This document shows, piece by piece, positions 1 to 11,901 of a DNA stretch of 64,000 nucleotides. Origin of the DNA: Lates calcarifer (taxonomy: Eukaryota; Chordata; Actinopteri; Centropomidae); contig NC_066844.1 of the NCBI RefSeq assembly GCF_001640805.2, positions 11,164,863 through 11,228,862 of the forward strand, in the 5' to 3' direction. Every line of letters starts with the position of its first letter. Position 1 is the first letter of the stretch. The notes below the pieces were generated by a model, which was not told the DNA's origin, searched no databases, and saw nothing but the letters and a program-made list of their open reading frames with translations. The position numbers and the translations under genes were made by a program.

Positions 1-180
1 ATCAACAATAAACTTGGCTAAACCAGGTGTTAGGTCATGTTTTTAGTTGTTAAATGTATCAATCCTGTATATAACTATACATCCTGTGTTTTCATGTGAA
101 AAAATGCATTGAGTGCTTGAGCTGACAAGCATGCCAATGTCCCCAAAGCTAATCTTCAAATGTGGCTGTTTCTCTTACAG

Positions 181-343
181 GATAATGAAGAGCAGAGTTA
201 CTCCACTCTGAAGTCTAAAAATACCAGCGCCCGAGTGTCAGGGCTGAAGCCGGGTACCAAGTACATCTTCCAGGTCCGAGCCAGAACATCAGCAGGCTGC
301 GGACGCTTCAGCCAGAATGTGGAGATCCAGACTGGAAAAGCAG
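181..343 (+). CDS. epha8: epha8 exon: C-terminal half of fibronectin III domain 2
   Basis: The acceptor is tctcttacag at 171-180 and the donor is gtgtgt from 344. The exon is 163 nt, starts in phase 0 and leaves one base of a split Ala codon. It reads [13 protein letters not shown] through [21 protein letters not shown] to EIQTGKA, the last strands of the membrane-proximal FN3 domain. The SAGCGRFSQ stretch has Cys where most EphA proteins carry Tyr; I recall the same Cys in EphA8 of mammals, which supports the paralogue call. Confidence 0.93.
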
Positions 344-3300
344 GTGTGTGTGTATTACAGCATATGATGGTCTATTAGAGATAGAGGAACAAAAAGTAGA
401 TATACTGTATCACTAAATTGTTCTGCCTGCTCTGAAACACAGGGACCCCTCAGCTGTTTTATGCTGTCTAATATAGTGGAAAAAGTCCAGTAAGAAAACA
501 GTTTGCTCTGCTAAAAGACTTAGCACAGAAAGCCTCTCAAAGCCAGACCAGACTGCACAGCATGGTCCAGGGCTAAAGGGGCTTGGGTGTCAATGAGCCC
601 GGTAACTGCCTCAGTCCATCCCTCTATTGCATTGATCTGTACTTTGTTAGAGGGTCAACCCTGTCAGCAGAACTGCAGCCTGTCCCAGCTTCAAACAGCC
701 GTACACAGTGCTGGGTGGGGGCAAAGTCTCCATGAGTCTTTCCACTAGAGGCAAGTATAACACAGAAAGTTAAGCGTTACTAAAAAAAATGTTTTATTAG
801 AATATTTTTCTTTTCTAATAGGGGTTTTGGCAGATAACGTGCAGAGCAGACTCAAGGTCTACAAAGCTCAACCTCCTGCCTGGTTGGAGTCCCAGAGCTG
901 TTTCGTTGACTAATAGTCTTCCTTCATTCTGCTGCTCACTCGACCCCAACTCCCCCCCTCTTGATACTGATTCATTTTCAGACTCTGAAAACAAGAGGAC
1001 TGCACACATCCCACTAGCCTGCATGCTGAGTAATCAATAAAAACTAAAGTTTATGAAAATAGACTGAGTAGCCTTTTTCAAGCACAGAGTGGTGTCCTGT
1101 TATGTTTCTGCAAACAGCACTGTAGTTTCTTGGTGCTGAGTTGTGTCCAGGTTTGTGTGACTCTGGACAGTTCATTTGATTCAGGTGTGAAGTGAGAATC
1201 AGCCTAAAATGTTGTTTTAATACATCAATATTCAGTCAAAGAATAACAGTGTTGCTGTTGCTAACATTACATGACTTTTCAGCAGTTACTAGTATCTGTG
1301 CTGTCAACATAATTTTTCAGCTCTATCAGTGTGTTTGTAATGATTTATGGCTCTGGCACAGGAAGGTGAAGCTAATAATGGAAACCTGTTAAATTTCACT
1401 ATGGACAAGCATATAAAAATCAACATATCTGGATACTTAACTCTCCATTAAATACAAATAAATAACCTAGACTTTCAGGGGCCAAGAAACGTTTGTGCAA
1501 GAAACCTTTGACTTCTTTTGAATTACACATGAGATTCAAGAAAGAAGCATGTAAATACAGTAACAACGGCATGTAACAAAAATAAATTATTATAAATATA
1601 ATGAAATAAAAATATTCAGCACAAAACATAATCTATGAAGCCCTCTTGGCCTTACTTACCTAGACCCCCACACCCCAAATAGTTAAAACTAAAATAGTTC
1701 ACCAAACTAGAAGTCCTACTTTCAGGAATTGGGACAAACCTTAGCTACTTCTGTAAAAGAGAGTGGCCAGTATTGCCCCATTAACTTGAGGTTAGGTTTT
1801 CTCTCTGCATACACACCTTTTTATGCCACTCATTCAATTGGCTATACAGCAGCTGCCAGAGAATGGGAGTGAGCATCTAACTTTCTCTCTGAGTGGTCAT
1901 TTTACAAGTAAATATAGCCAGAATTGTAACACAGCACACAACACAACTTATGTGTATGATGATTTAGTCATTGCAGATATAGACACAATGACAAAATCAC
2001 AGAGACGACATTGTAGATATTATAAAATCAGGATTTTAGCAGTGTGGGGCAGCAGCTTGGAAATGGGTTGGAAGTGACTGCTGGTCAACATATAGTCTTA
2101 ATGGACCATGTTTCAGTCACTATTTCATACTTGTTCCATTGTCTGACAACACAAACAGATAAACACGTAAATGAGAACAGCTTCATTGGGAATTTGGCTG
2201 TCTTAAAATACTGCATAAGTGAGTGCAGAGAGAGTGAGAAATAAACAGATAAAGGACTGAAACTGACATTAGGTAGAATGCAATTGCAACAAGATATCAT
2301 GTAGATTATATGCTAAACTGCAAATTCTGTTATTTAGCGACATTTAGCAACGGTTCAAACAGGCTTAATTATTTTCCAGTGAATTTAGATGTTTATAGTG
2401 GTTCCACACCAGTTTTTCACTATGTCCTGAATTTCATACATTGTCTTGTTTCTTTGTCATACAGTACATCTTACATGTCAGTGTATTTATAACAGTGTAC
2501 TTAAAGGTGGAGGCTTAATCACTTGCAAGTCTGAGACAATATTCAATCTTTCAAAACAGATGACAACACTGGGTTGAATATTTCCTACCCATAATGACAC
2601 AGACACACTTTCAAAATACAAACAGGAGGTAATTAGAAACTGCTGAGCTCTTTAATGAAGCTCCAAATTCTTGTTTATCTTGTTTAACCAAGGCCACTCT
2701 ACCTGCCACCTGTGTTTGCTGTTATATGATAGTGTAAACTGGAAACTCTAAGCTGTTGGTGGCACTTTTTCCTCAGGTAACAAAATGTGTTTGTGTGTCT
2801 TTGCAGCTCCTCTACGCTACAATACCATGACAATTATATGGATCTGCATGGCCCTGGTGTCCGGCCTGGTCACCTTTCTGGCCATCATCATCTGCAGGAA
2901 ACGGCAAGGCTACACTTTACCACACTACCCATCGCTGCTGTGTGTGGAACACTTTCTTACACTACTATACCGTGCCTCTCTTTGTGTAATGTTGCTTGTG
3001 ATCAACACCTCGTGTGCACTGTATTTCTCCCTGCTTTTGCCACATATAGTATTTGCTGCAAGTTTAATGAAAGTAAGGTTGTCATCTATGTGAAGTTCTT
3101 TTACAATATACCTTTAAATGTTCTTGAAAAAAGGGGAAAGAATCTCATTTAAGCCTGTATTTGAGAAGCTAAACTACCTTTAGTCCCACTTGTCATGTCT
3201 AAATGTTCAAAATGTCATAGTGCACAAATAATCTGTATGCTTTTCTATCAGCAATAAGGGCAATGAATAGAGAGGAGCTCTGAAAACTAATGCTTCAGCT

Positions 3301-6300
3301 TCTTTCATCTCCTCAGCCCTTCCTGTCTTCTCACTGTCTTACTTAGCTAATTTTCTAACTCATAATTTCCACCTCATAGTGGATTTAATTATGTTGATTC
3401 ATGTCCACTAGTTTTCAAGCCAAACGTTCCCGCTTATCCCATCAGCCCCCCTTTCCTCCCTTTTGATGTCTTCAACTTACATCTCTGTAGTACTGCACTG
3501 AATAATTAATTTCATTGCACTTAATTAATGCATTTTTCAATGCATATTAAGTTTTTCATTCCACTCTGTTTGAGGAGGAAAAAACGTTGGAGGATTTAAA
3601 GATGTTATCCAGGCAAAATCATATTATCATGACTGCATAGTCCAAAATATTTAATGCCACTAAGATTGGGGATCAAAAAATAACATCCATGGTGGAGTTT
3701 AGAATTTAAAATGTTCCCTTTCAAGGAATATACTAAAATTGAAGGAGTTGGGGCAATGGCCAACCCACTATTAAACTGATGAGAAAATATCAAAAGGCTT
3801 TGTGACAGAAACCATTACTTTACTAAAAATACCTGACTGCACAGCAGATGAATTAGTGGCTATACTGACTAAATGAGATTTTCTCTTAATGAACATAAAG
3901 GTCAGATAACAAAACACAGCTTTTTGGCTAATGCTAGTGCCCTGTTATCACATAAGATGTGTATGTGTATGCAAGCACGCTGGAGACTTGTGGATGATTT
4001 GATATCTCCATCTCATCACTCAGTAGAACTTTTAGAATTTTCATTTAGCAGCTCCTCTGTCATCTGTTTTGATTTGATGGTTCACATTTACTTCCATCTG
4101 TGCTACCTGGGACATGTCAATTATTTGAGTGGAAGGGGCAGTTGACAGGGATTGCCAGTGGATGTCTCACCAACCCCATCAGATTTTAGAGTAACTTTAC
4201 AGACAGAGATAAATGTGCCTTTTAGACAGTTCAATTTGAAACAGACTGACAAATGTACTATTTTGATAATCATTTAGAATGGAGGTTAAATTCAATAGCA
4301 ATAGTTACTGCCACACAAAGTGAAATTACAATAGTTTAGTAATGTCTAATGCCATGTTCACACACTGGACTCAAACACTGGTGAAGGGACAGGATGCAGA
4401 AATGGTGAATTGAATCGCAATACGCGTTGCTGTCAGCTGCCAAGACTGCAGCCAGTAGTGTTGGTGTTGATTCCCACAGGAAACTGAAACACAGAGGTGT
4501 TTTTTTTTACTCCACTCCATCAGGAAACATAGACATGAAATGTAAACTAGAGTAGGAGGAACACATACATTGCATCAAGCTACTGGGAGTGAAATGATAT
4601 GAAGTAGGTGGTATGAAGTGTGGTTTCATTTGCTTGTAGTGTAGCTTGCTACCGACAAGAAAAATGTAGTGTCAAGAATAGGTTGTAGCTAGTGATGCTA
4701 CAATCTAATCTGCAAGCTTCATGCTGAATTCACACATAGAGATAAAAAGTAGTAGTCAGTCTCTGGCCTCTTAAGAAGCTGTGTGTGTCACACTGAGATC
4801 TTAAAAAAACATACTCTGCTCCACCTAGACAGTTGTGTACTGACGTAAGTTGTTCATTTCTTGTTGTACAATGTATTTCCTGAATTAAAGAACAGCTTTT
4901 TTTCAAATGGTACATTGCTGAAACACCAATACAACAATGGCCTAGGATCTGTCAACGTTTTGGTCCTCTATCAGTGCTGGAAGGAGTAGTAAACAACTCT
5001 CTGCTTCTGCTCCTGTTAGCATTAAAATGAGTGTGATTGGTTATCACCTGGTTGTTGCTCACATTGCGTCAGAGGACATTTGCATAAAGGTAAACTTCTC
5101 ACAACCTCTGTAGTATTGCTGTGGCCTTTTAAATCTCTGTGGCTAAGTGGGCTGCAATGCCCACTCCCAATGAATAGCAGCCTATCACTCTGCCAGCTTT
5201 AAGTTTGTCGGCTCCATTTTTATGCCAGCGCACTGCACAAAATACTATGCCACACAACAAACCTGTTTTTTCTGGTACTGAGATTAGTCTCTCGACTCCG
5301 TCGGTATCTCGATAACCAGAGAGGGAGGATCTGCTTTCTCAAATTGGAGTGATGCTGTACACTATCAGTCCATAATTATGTACAGCAGATCTGCTGGTTA
5401 AATTTGAGACCATTTTCATGTAGAAGATGACTACTCACTGTAGCATATAGACTGCTCTGGAGAAATAGCGCTGCCCAGAGGCTGTATTCTAACCTATTTT
5501 TGGAAATGCAACAATGGCTAAAACAAAAGTGTTATTTTAAAAGTTAGAATTTCTTCTTTGCTGCATTTATTTCCATTCTTCAGAAATACCGAAAAACAAT
5601 ATGAAAAAAAATCTGCAGTATATTTTAACTGGTCTTTTCATATTTTGACATTCTGTATGTCCCAGACGAGGAAGGGTTTCCTCTGAGAAAAACTCCCAAA
5701 TTGTTAGTGTGTCATGACGGGGAGAGTCTTGTGTTTAAAGAGGATGAATATAGTTAATGTGATTGGCCATGATTGTTAGAATCTCTAACACACCCACCTA
5801 TAATGTTTGATAATGCACCCTTTCCGACCCCACTCCGTTTCTAGATGTACCACAGGGAGAAATACAGGAATTGAACATATTGAGTGCACATAGAACCACA
5901 ATGTCAATCAACCATGCCAGCTTGTAGCATACATTGTGAATGTATGGTAAAAACCAGCCACTTAATCTATATATAAGTTAAAAATCAGGAAATGAACGAC
6001 TTCATCATGCACCAGTGTAGTGGCAGAATCAGAAAATACATGCTGCACTGAAACTGAATATCTGAATTACTTGCCTAATGACAAATGTGCTACAGACCCA
6101 TGAGGGGCAAGAGACAGGCTGCCACTTTTGAATCTTTATCTGTGAATGAGATGTTAAATTTGTTTTCCCTTTCTCTCCTAAATGTCCTCTTCTTAACATG
6201 AATATTGTGTTAACTGTTTTTACTTGAATGTAGAAGAATAGCCGGTGAAGCAGGTTAATTACTATAAAAAAGCCAATGACCCAATCAATTTAATGGGTTG

Positions 6301-6767
6301 AGTCACCCAAAGATGTAAAAAAGATGTTTTCTCTCTCACTTTTAGTGGTATAAAAGTTCATTCTAAATTGACCTAAGTGGCACTGAAGCGACCACAAAAA
6401 TCAGAGAGATGGACATGGATCTAAAATCCTGGGCAAACAAAAGACTTCTCCCTGTATGACCTGATACCACCAGGAGTAAATGAGAAAACATGTCTTTTTT
6501 GATCATTTGAGTGTGCTGACCCTTCAAGCTCATCTAAGAGGGTAAGAATGACTTCTTATCTTCTCCACCTTGCTGCCAGTGGAAAACCAAATTAATAGGT
6601 TGACTGGTTGCTCCCTATAAATAACTGAGCAACACTAAGTGATGAAAAGCTCTGTTGACTTTAATAATTCATTATAAACAATTATTGATTTGTTAATTTT
6701 GAGCTTTGGTTGGAGTTTGATCGTACAAATGTTTCACTATTGTCCTGTATTCATCCCGCTGTATGTT

Positions 6768-6809
<42 letters not shown>

Positions 6810-7378
6810 GATGACTGGCTATGTGTGTCTGTGTATGTGTGTGTATGGTTTGTATAGACACTGTGGCTACAGCAAAGCCTTCCAGGACTCTGATGAGGAG
6901 AAGATGCATTACCAGAATGGTCATGGTATGTTTGACCCATTCCTCAATTATTACCAATAATAGATTAGATCACCCTCCTTGAACATCCCCATGTAATAAA
7001 GTTCATCCATAGAGCAAACAATTTTCATCACGCTCTGAGTGATTATAGGAGCAAACAGGCCTTATTCCCCGCATGCTGTTTATTCTCTCCCTCTCTCTGT
7101 CTGCTCCTTTCTCCGAGTCATTTCTTCCCTTTCATCAACTTTCCCTCCACACACCAGTGACAGGGGCTCAGATGTGATGTTGCTCTCATTCTCCGATATG
7201 TGACCAAATGGTAATGTTGTTTATCTTAGTGTCATTCCCTGACGCGAGGTTCTATATCGACCCGCACACATACGAGGACCCCTGCCAGGCAGTCCATGAG
7301 TTTGCCCGAGAAATTGAAGCTTCCAGGATCAAAATAGAGAAAATCATTGGTTCAGGTAAAACCATGAACTTGTGCACG

Positions 7379-7444
<66 letters not shown>

Positions 7445-10400
7445 AAATCATTGGCTGAGCTAACTTAAAATCATTGGCTGGTGTAAAGGCTGTGGTGTGC
7501 AGCAGAGAGGAGGATGGCAGAGCGGAATCAGAGCGTTGCGTGGGGCTGTCAATCAAGGCTCCTCAGACAGGCAGGGAATACTAACACTGTGTCAGCTCCA
7601 CAATAGACTAAGCTACATCTGACTCCCGCAGACACAAAGAGAGTATGAAGTATAGACCTAAGGATGACAAATATCAGAAAGCACACTTAAAGTTTGTCTG
7701 AGCTTAAGATAAGCAATAATGAAAAAGAGGGTGATAGATGATAAGCTTCAGGTTGAGCACGTATGTGGACAGACAGCCTGTAAGTGGATTTGTTTCTCTT
7801 ATCCAACCAAGCAAATTAACACACATTCTCATTTACTTCCATGGCTTAAGAAGGGTGTGGGTGCAGCTCAGCATAGTGCATATTACATACAGTGGAATAT
7901 TTCATAAGTTGAATGCTGAAGTATGCTCTTGTATTTAGGGGAATTTGGGGAAGTGTGTTACGGGCGTATGAGGCTCCCAGGGAAGAGAGACATCCCAGTG
8001 GCCCTGAAGACCCTGAAGGCAGGATACACAGAGAAGCAGAAGAGGGACTTCCTGGCCGAGGCTTCCATAATGGCCCAGTTTGACCACCCTAACGTCATCC
8101 GCCTGGAGGGAGTGGTAACCCAGAGTACGCTGCCAGTAGAACTATATATCAGTAAATATAATGCCATTTTTATGATGACTAACTATACCTTAATAGATAT
8201 GCAGAAGCTACACACAGTTCATGATTTTAATCCATGTGTAGACTTAATGTAGGCTGTAGACAACCTTCCTTAAGCTATGCCTATATTCAAACAACCACAT
8301 AGCACTCTTTATTCACTTTTGTGTGTTTCTAAGAACAAAGGAGTGTTGCTTTAAAAATCCAATTTCATTTGTGGATCATAGTAGGGTCACATTTATGTTG
8401 CAAAATGAATATGAAGCAAACGCTGTTTCCTCTTTCTTTTTTTTTTCATTGCACTTTCACTGTATATATGGAACATCAACATGTACAAACTGAGAGTCCT
8501 CTGTTCAAAGGGGATGAAAGTAGTGAATGTGATTGGGTCATGATACTGTATGATATCTATTCTGTATGACCTCATACTGTTTCCTGAATGCTTTATTCCT
8601 GTTTCACCAGGCAAACCGGTAATGATCATCACAGAGTACATGGAGAATGGCTCACTGGACTCCTTCCTCAGGGTTTGTGTTGATGTTTACTGTTGAAGAG
8701 CATTTAAGCACTAGAGGTTCTCATTTTGCTTTTAATGTTGTTTCAGTTTTTTACTTTTTACTATATTATATTATTATTTCTCTTATATTATTTTCCTATA
8801 AGTTCAGTTGTCCACCTGACTCTGTGTCTTTTTTTCTTCGGGCATGGATACCTATCATTGGTCATTGCCCATGTCCCGAGGAAACAATGTATTACCAAGA
8901 TGTGTAAGCTTCTCAGCAACTTTAAATGGGCTGTACTTATAAATTACATAGCACACTTTTCTAGTCGAATCGACCACTCAAAGCGCTTCACACTACATGT
9001 CACATTCACCCATTCACACACACATTCATACAGCACTTATTCTCTAACTTATTCTCGTACAGCGCTCTCTAACACACACATTCATACACCGATGCACACA
9101 TTAGGGGCAATTTGGGGTTCAGTATCTTGAGGTGGAGCTGGGGATTCAACCACCGACCTTCTGGTTGGTGGGCAACCGCTCTTCCTCCTGAGCCACGAAA
9201 GAAAACTTTGATCTAAGCATCTGTTGTAATAATCCAGTGGATATCCAAGAGGCTTTTCTCCACACATTAAGGAAGTGAAAATATAAAAATCTCCAAACTT
9301 GACATCATGCTCAATAACTCAATAACTCTTTATATAACTTTTTCTCAATGTATCCATAACTATTAGTGGGTGGTTGGAGTCAGTGTTAGGGTTTTAACAA
9401 AGTAGAAATACCACACGCATCACTTCCTGTGGATCAGAGGACAGTTGCTAGGAGAAGGTTATCAGGCACCAGTGGTTTAAATATGAAAGTTTTCTTTAAT
9501 AAGATATGCTGTAGGTTGATTTAACATTGCATTACATCGACAATGTCAAACAGCTCCAGTATTTGCTTATATGAAAATACTGCAGATTATAACTTAAAAG
9601 CAAATCCCTGTCATGTTTTACTCTCTTATCTTTACTCTGTTCTCTATCTTGATTAAAATCAAGATATTATCACTCTCTTCATCTTTTTCTCTGCAGTATC
9701 ATCACATTTTTTTGATCGCCTGTTAAAACTCTCTCTGACTATCTCCTCCTTCCTGATCTTTCTTTGTCTTTTCTGTCTCCCTGTAGAGACATGATGGCCA
9801 GTTTACGATCATCCAGCTGGTGGGGTTGCTACGTGGCATCGCGGCTGGTATGACCTACCTGTCTGACCTGGGCTACATCCACAGAGACCTGGCTGCCCGT
9901 AACATCCTGGTCAACAGCAACCTGGTGTGTAAGGTGTCTGACTTTGGCTTGTCCAGAGTACTAGAGGATGATCCCGATGCTGCATACACCACCAGTGTGA
10001 GTTTTCACATCGAGGCAAGCATTGATGCATTGACACACACACATTCAGAAACATACAATCAGTCACTCAGTTTTGTTGTACATTGCGCAGTGACAGTAAA
10101 ATAATGGGAGTGGCACTTATGATGGGACTAAAAAACTCTAATTTACAACATGTACAAACAAGAATGGAGGTATATATACATCTCCTCTATTAAAGGTATT
10201 ATGTGTCAAAGTTACAGTTATGACCTCATATTCACTTATGTGATTTCAATGGGTTCCAATGCAGTGAGGAAGCATTGTACAGATTTTAAAGGGGCATGCC
10301 AGTGATTTATTAATGTACTTCCACAAAGTTTGGGGACTCACAAGAGACAGATTCAAAACTGCCACAGAGGCAGAGATATCCTCCCTTTTAGCTTCTAGTA

Positions 10401-10548
10401 TGAGTGACCCTCCCTGCAGCGACCCTGCACCAATCTTTCTTATGGCATTTTCAAATACTAAGAATCTATTTGATATTGTGCTTCCTTGCCCAAATTTTAT
10501 GGGGACACTCCATAAAATTTGGGCATTATTACAGGAATAATAAAGTAC

Positions 10549-10589
<41 letters not shown>

Positions 10590-10590
10590 G

Positions 10591-10622
<32 letters not shown>

Positions 10623-11249
10623 TTTATACATTTGTACATGAAATACAGTTTTCTACTCAGTACATCTCAGCCTGTGGAAACATAATAATTTCAACATAAT
10701 TTCATCCATGGATATGATGGTTGATGAAGTTTCACAAAGTTTGAAAAAACCCTGATGACTTCATTAGGGTTATCTCTGCTTAGGCCTTAGACTAATTGAA
10801 GGTGTGGGGTCGGAAATCAGTGGACACTTACGAGGAAGGGAAAGTCTAATAAAAGACAATATTAAAGTACTTTATGGGAAATGCAACACATTTAGCAGCT
10901 TGACCCTCACTAGGGAGTAAAAGTCAGTATAGCTTAGCCTAAGCCGCTTCTTCCATAACTGTAGTATGAAATGGATGAACTACCCCTTTAAGTACATCAT
11001 TCAATATATTTTATGAAATTGATTCTTGTAATCAAATTCTGTTTTTCCATATACCAAATTTGCTAACTAACATTAAAGACCCCCTCCATAGAGCTTTTTA
11101 AACTCCTGTTAGATGTAATGTCAGAGCTTGTTTTAACTCCATCCATCTTTTTTCATTCATGTTTTGTTTAATATAATAAAATGTAATGCAACTTTGTTAT
11201 ATGCTTCATAATGACCTGCTAACTGACATGACAAAAAAAAAACACAACA

Positions 11250-11280
<31 letters not shown>

Positions 11281-11870
11281 AATAATAAATAATGTTCTTT
11301 TGGAAAAAAAAATATGTCAAGGCATTTTTTGGTAACTCTGTGAATGGCATTATCAGCACTCAGTTTCCGCCCTACCTTTACCTTCACATTAACATGCATT
11401 TAACACAGACAGACGGTGACGGATAACAGTAGTAATGTGGATTGGTCACATCTTGCCAATACAGAACAGGGTCAGTAATTGGGCCAGTAATGATTCCAAT
11501 GCATCTGGTTGATGGATCACTAGAATTAGTTTTTTTGAGCCACAGATGACATAAAGCCCCTGTATTCACAGAGTTGTGCTTTTTGTGACAGGTAAACTGA
11601 TCTTTATAGTTTAAACCTTTGAGTCCTTTCTGTAAGGCAGCACTATACACAGAATAAGGACCTTGAGCAGCAAGTGTTTTGAATTTTGAACTTCAAAAGC
11701 CTTTCAATAAACTGCACATGAAAAGATACCAAAAACACACACACACAAAAAAATCTTCATCATGTATTCTTATATAACCTTTGTTTAAGTAGGCAGTTCC
11801 ACTGAGAGCTGGCCAAAAGAGTAACAATAAGGCAAACAAAATTAGAGACAAACACAACTGCACAACAGTG

Positions 11871-11901
<31 letters not shown>

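Noticed and set aside
2785..3093. 102-codon open frame around the transmembrane exon as a separate gene
   Set aside because: It is the epha8 transmembrane exon plus read-through of both flanking introns; the exon borders are set by frame and homology.
2787..3152. 121-codon overlapping open frame
   Set aside because: It is the out-of-frame shadow of the transmembrane exon.
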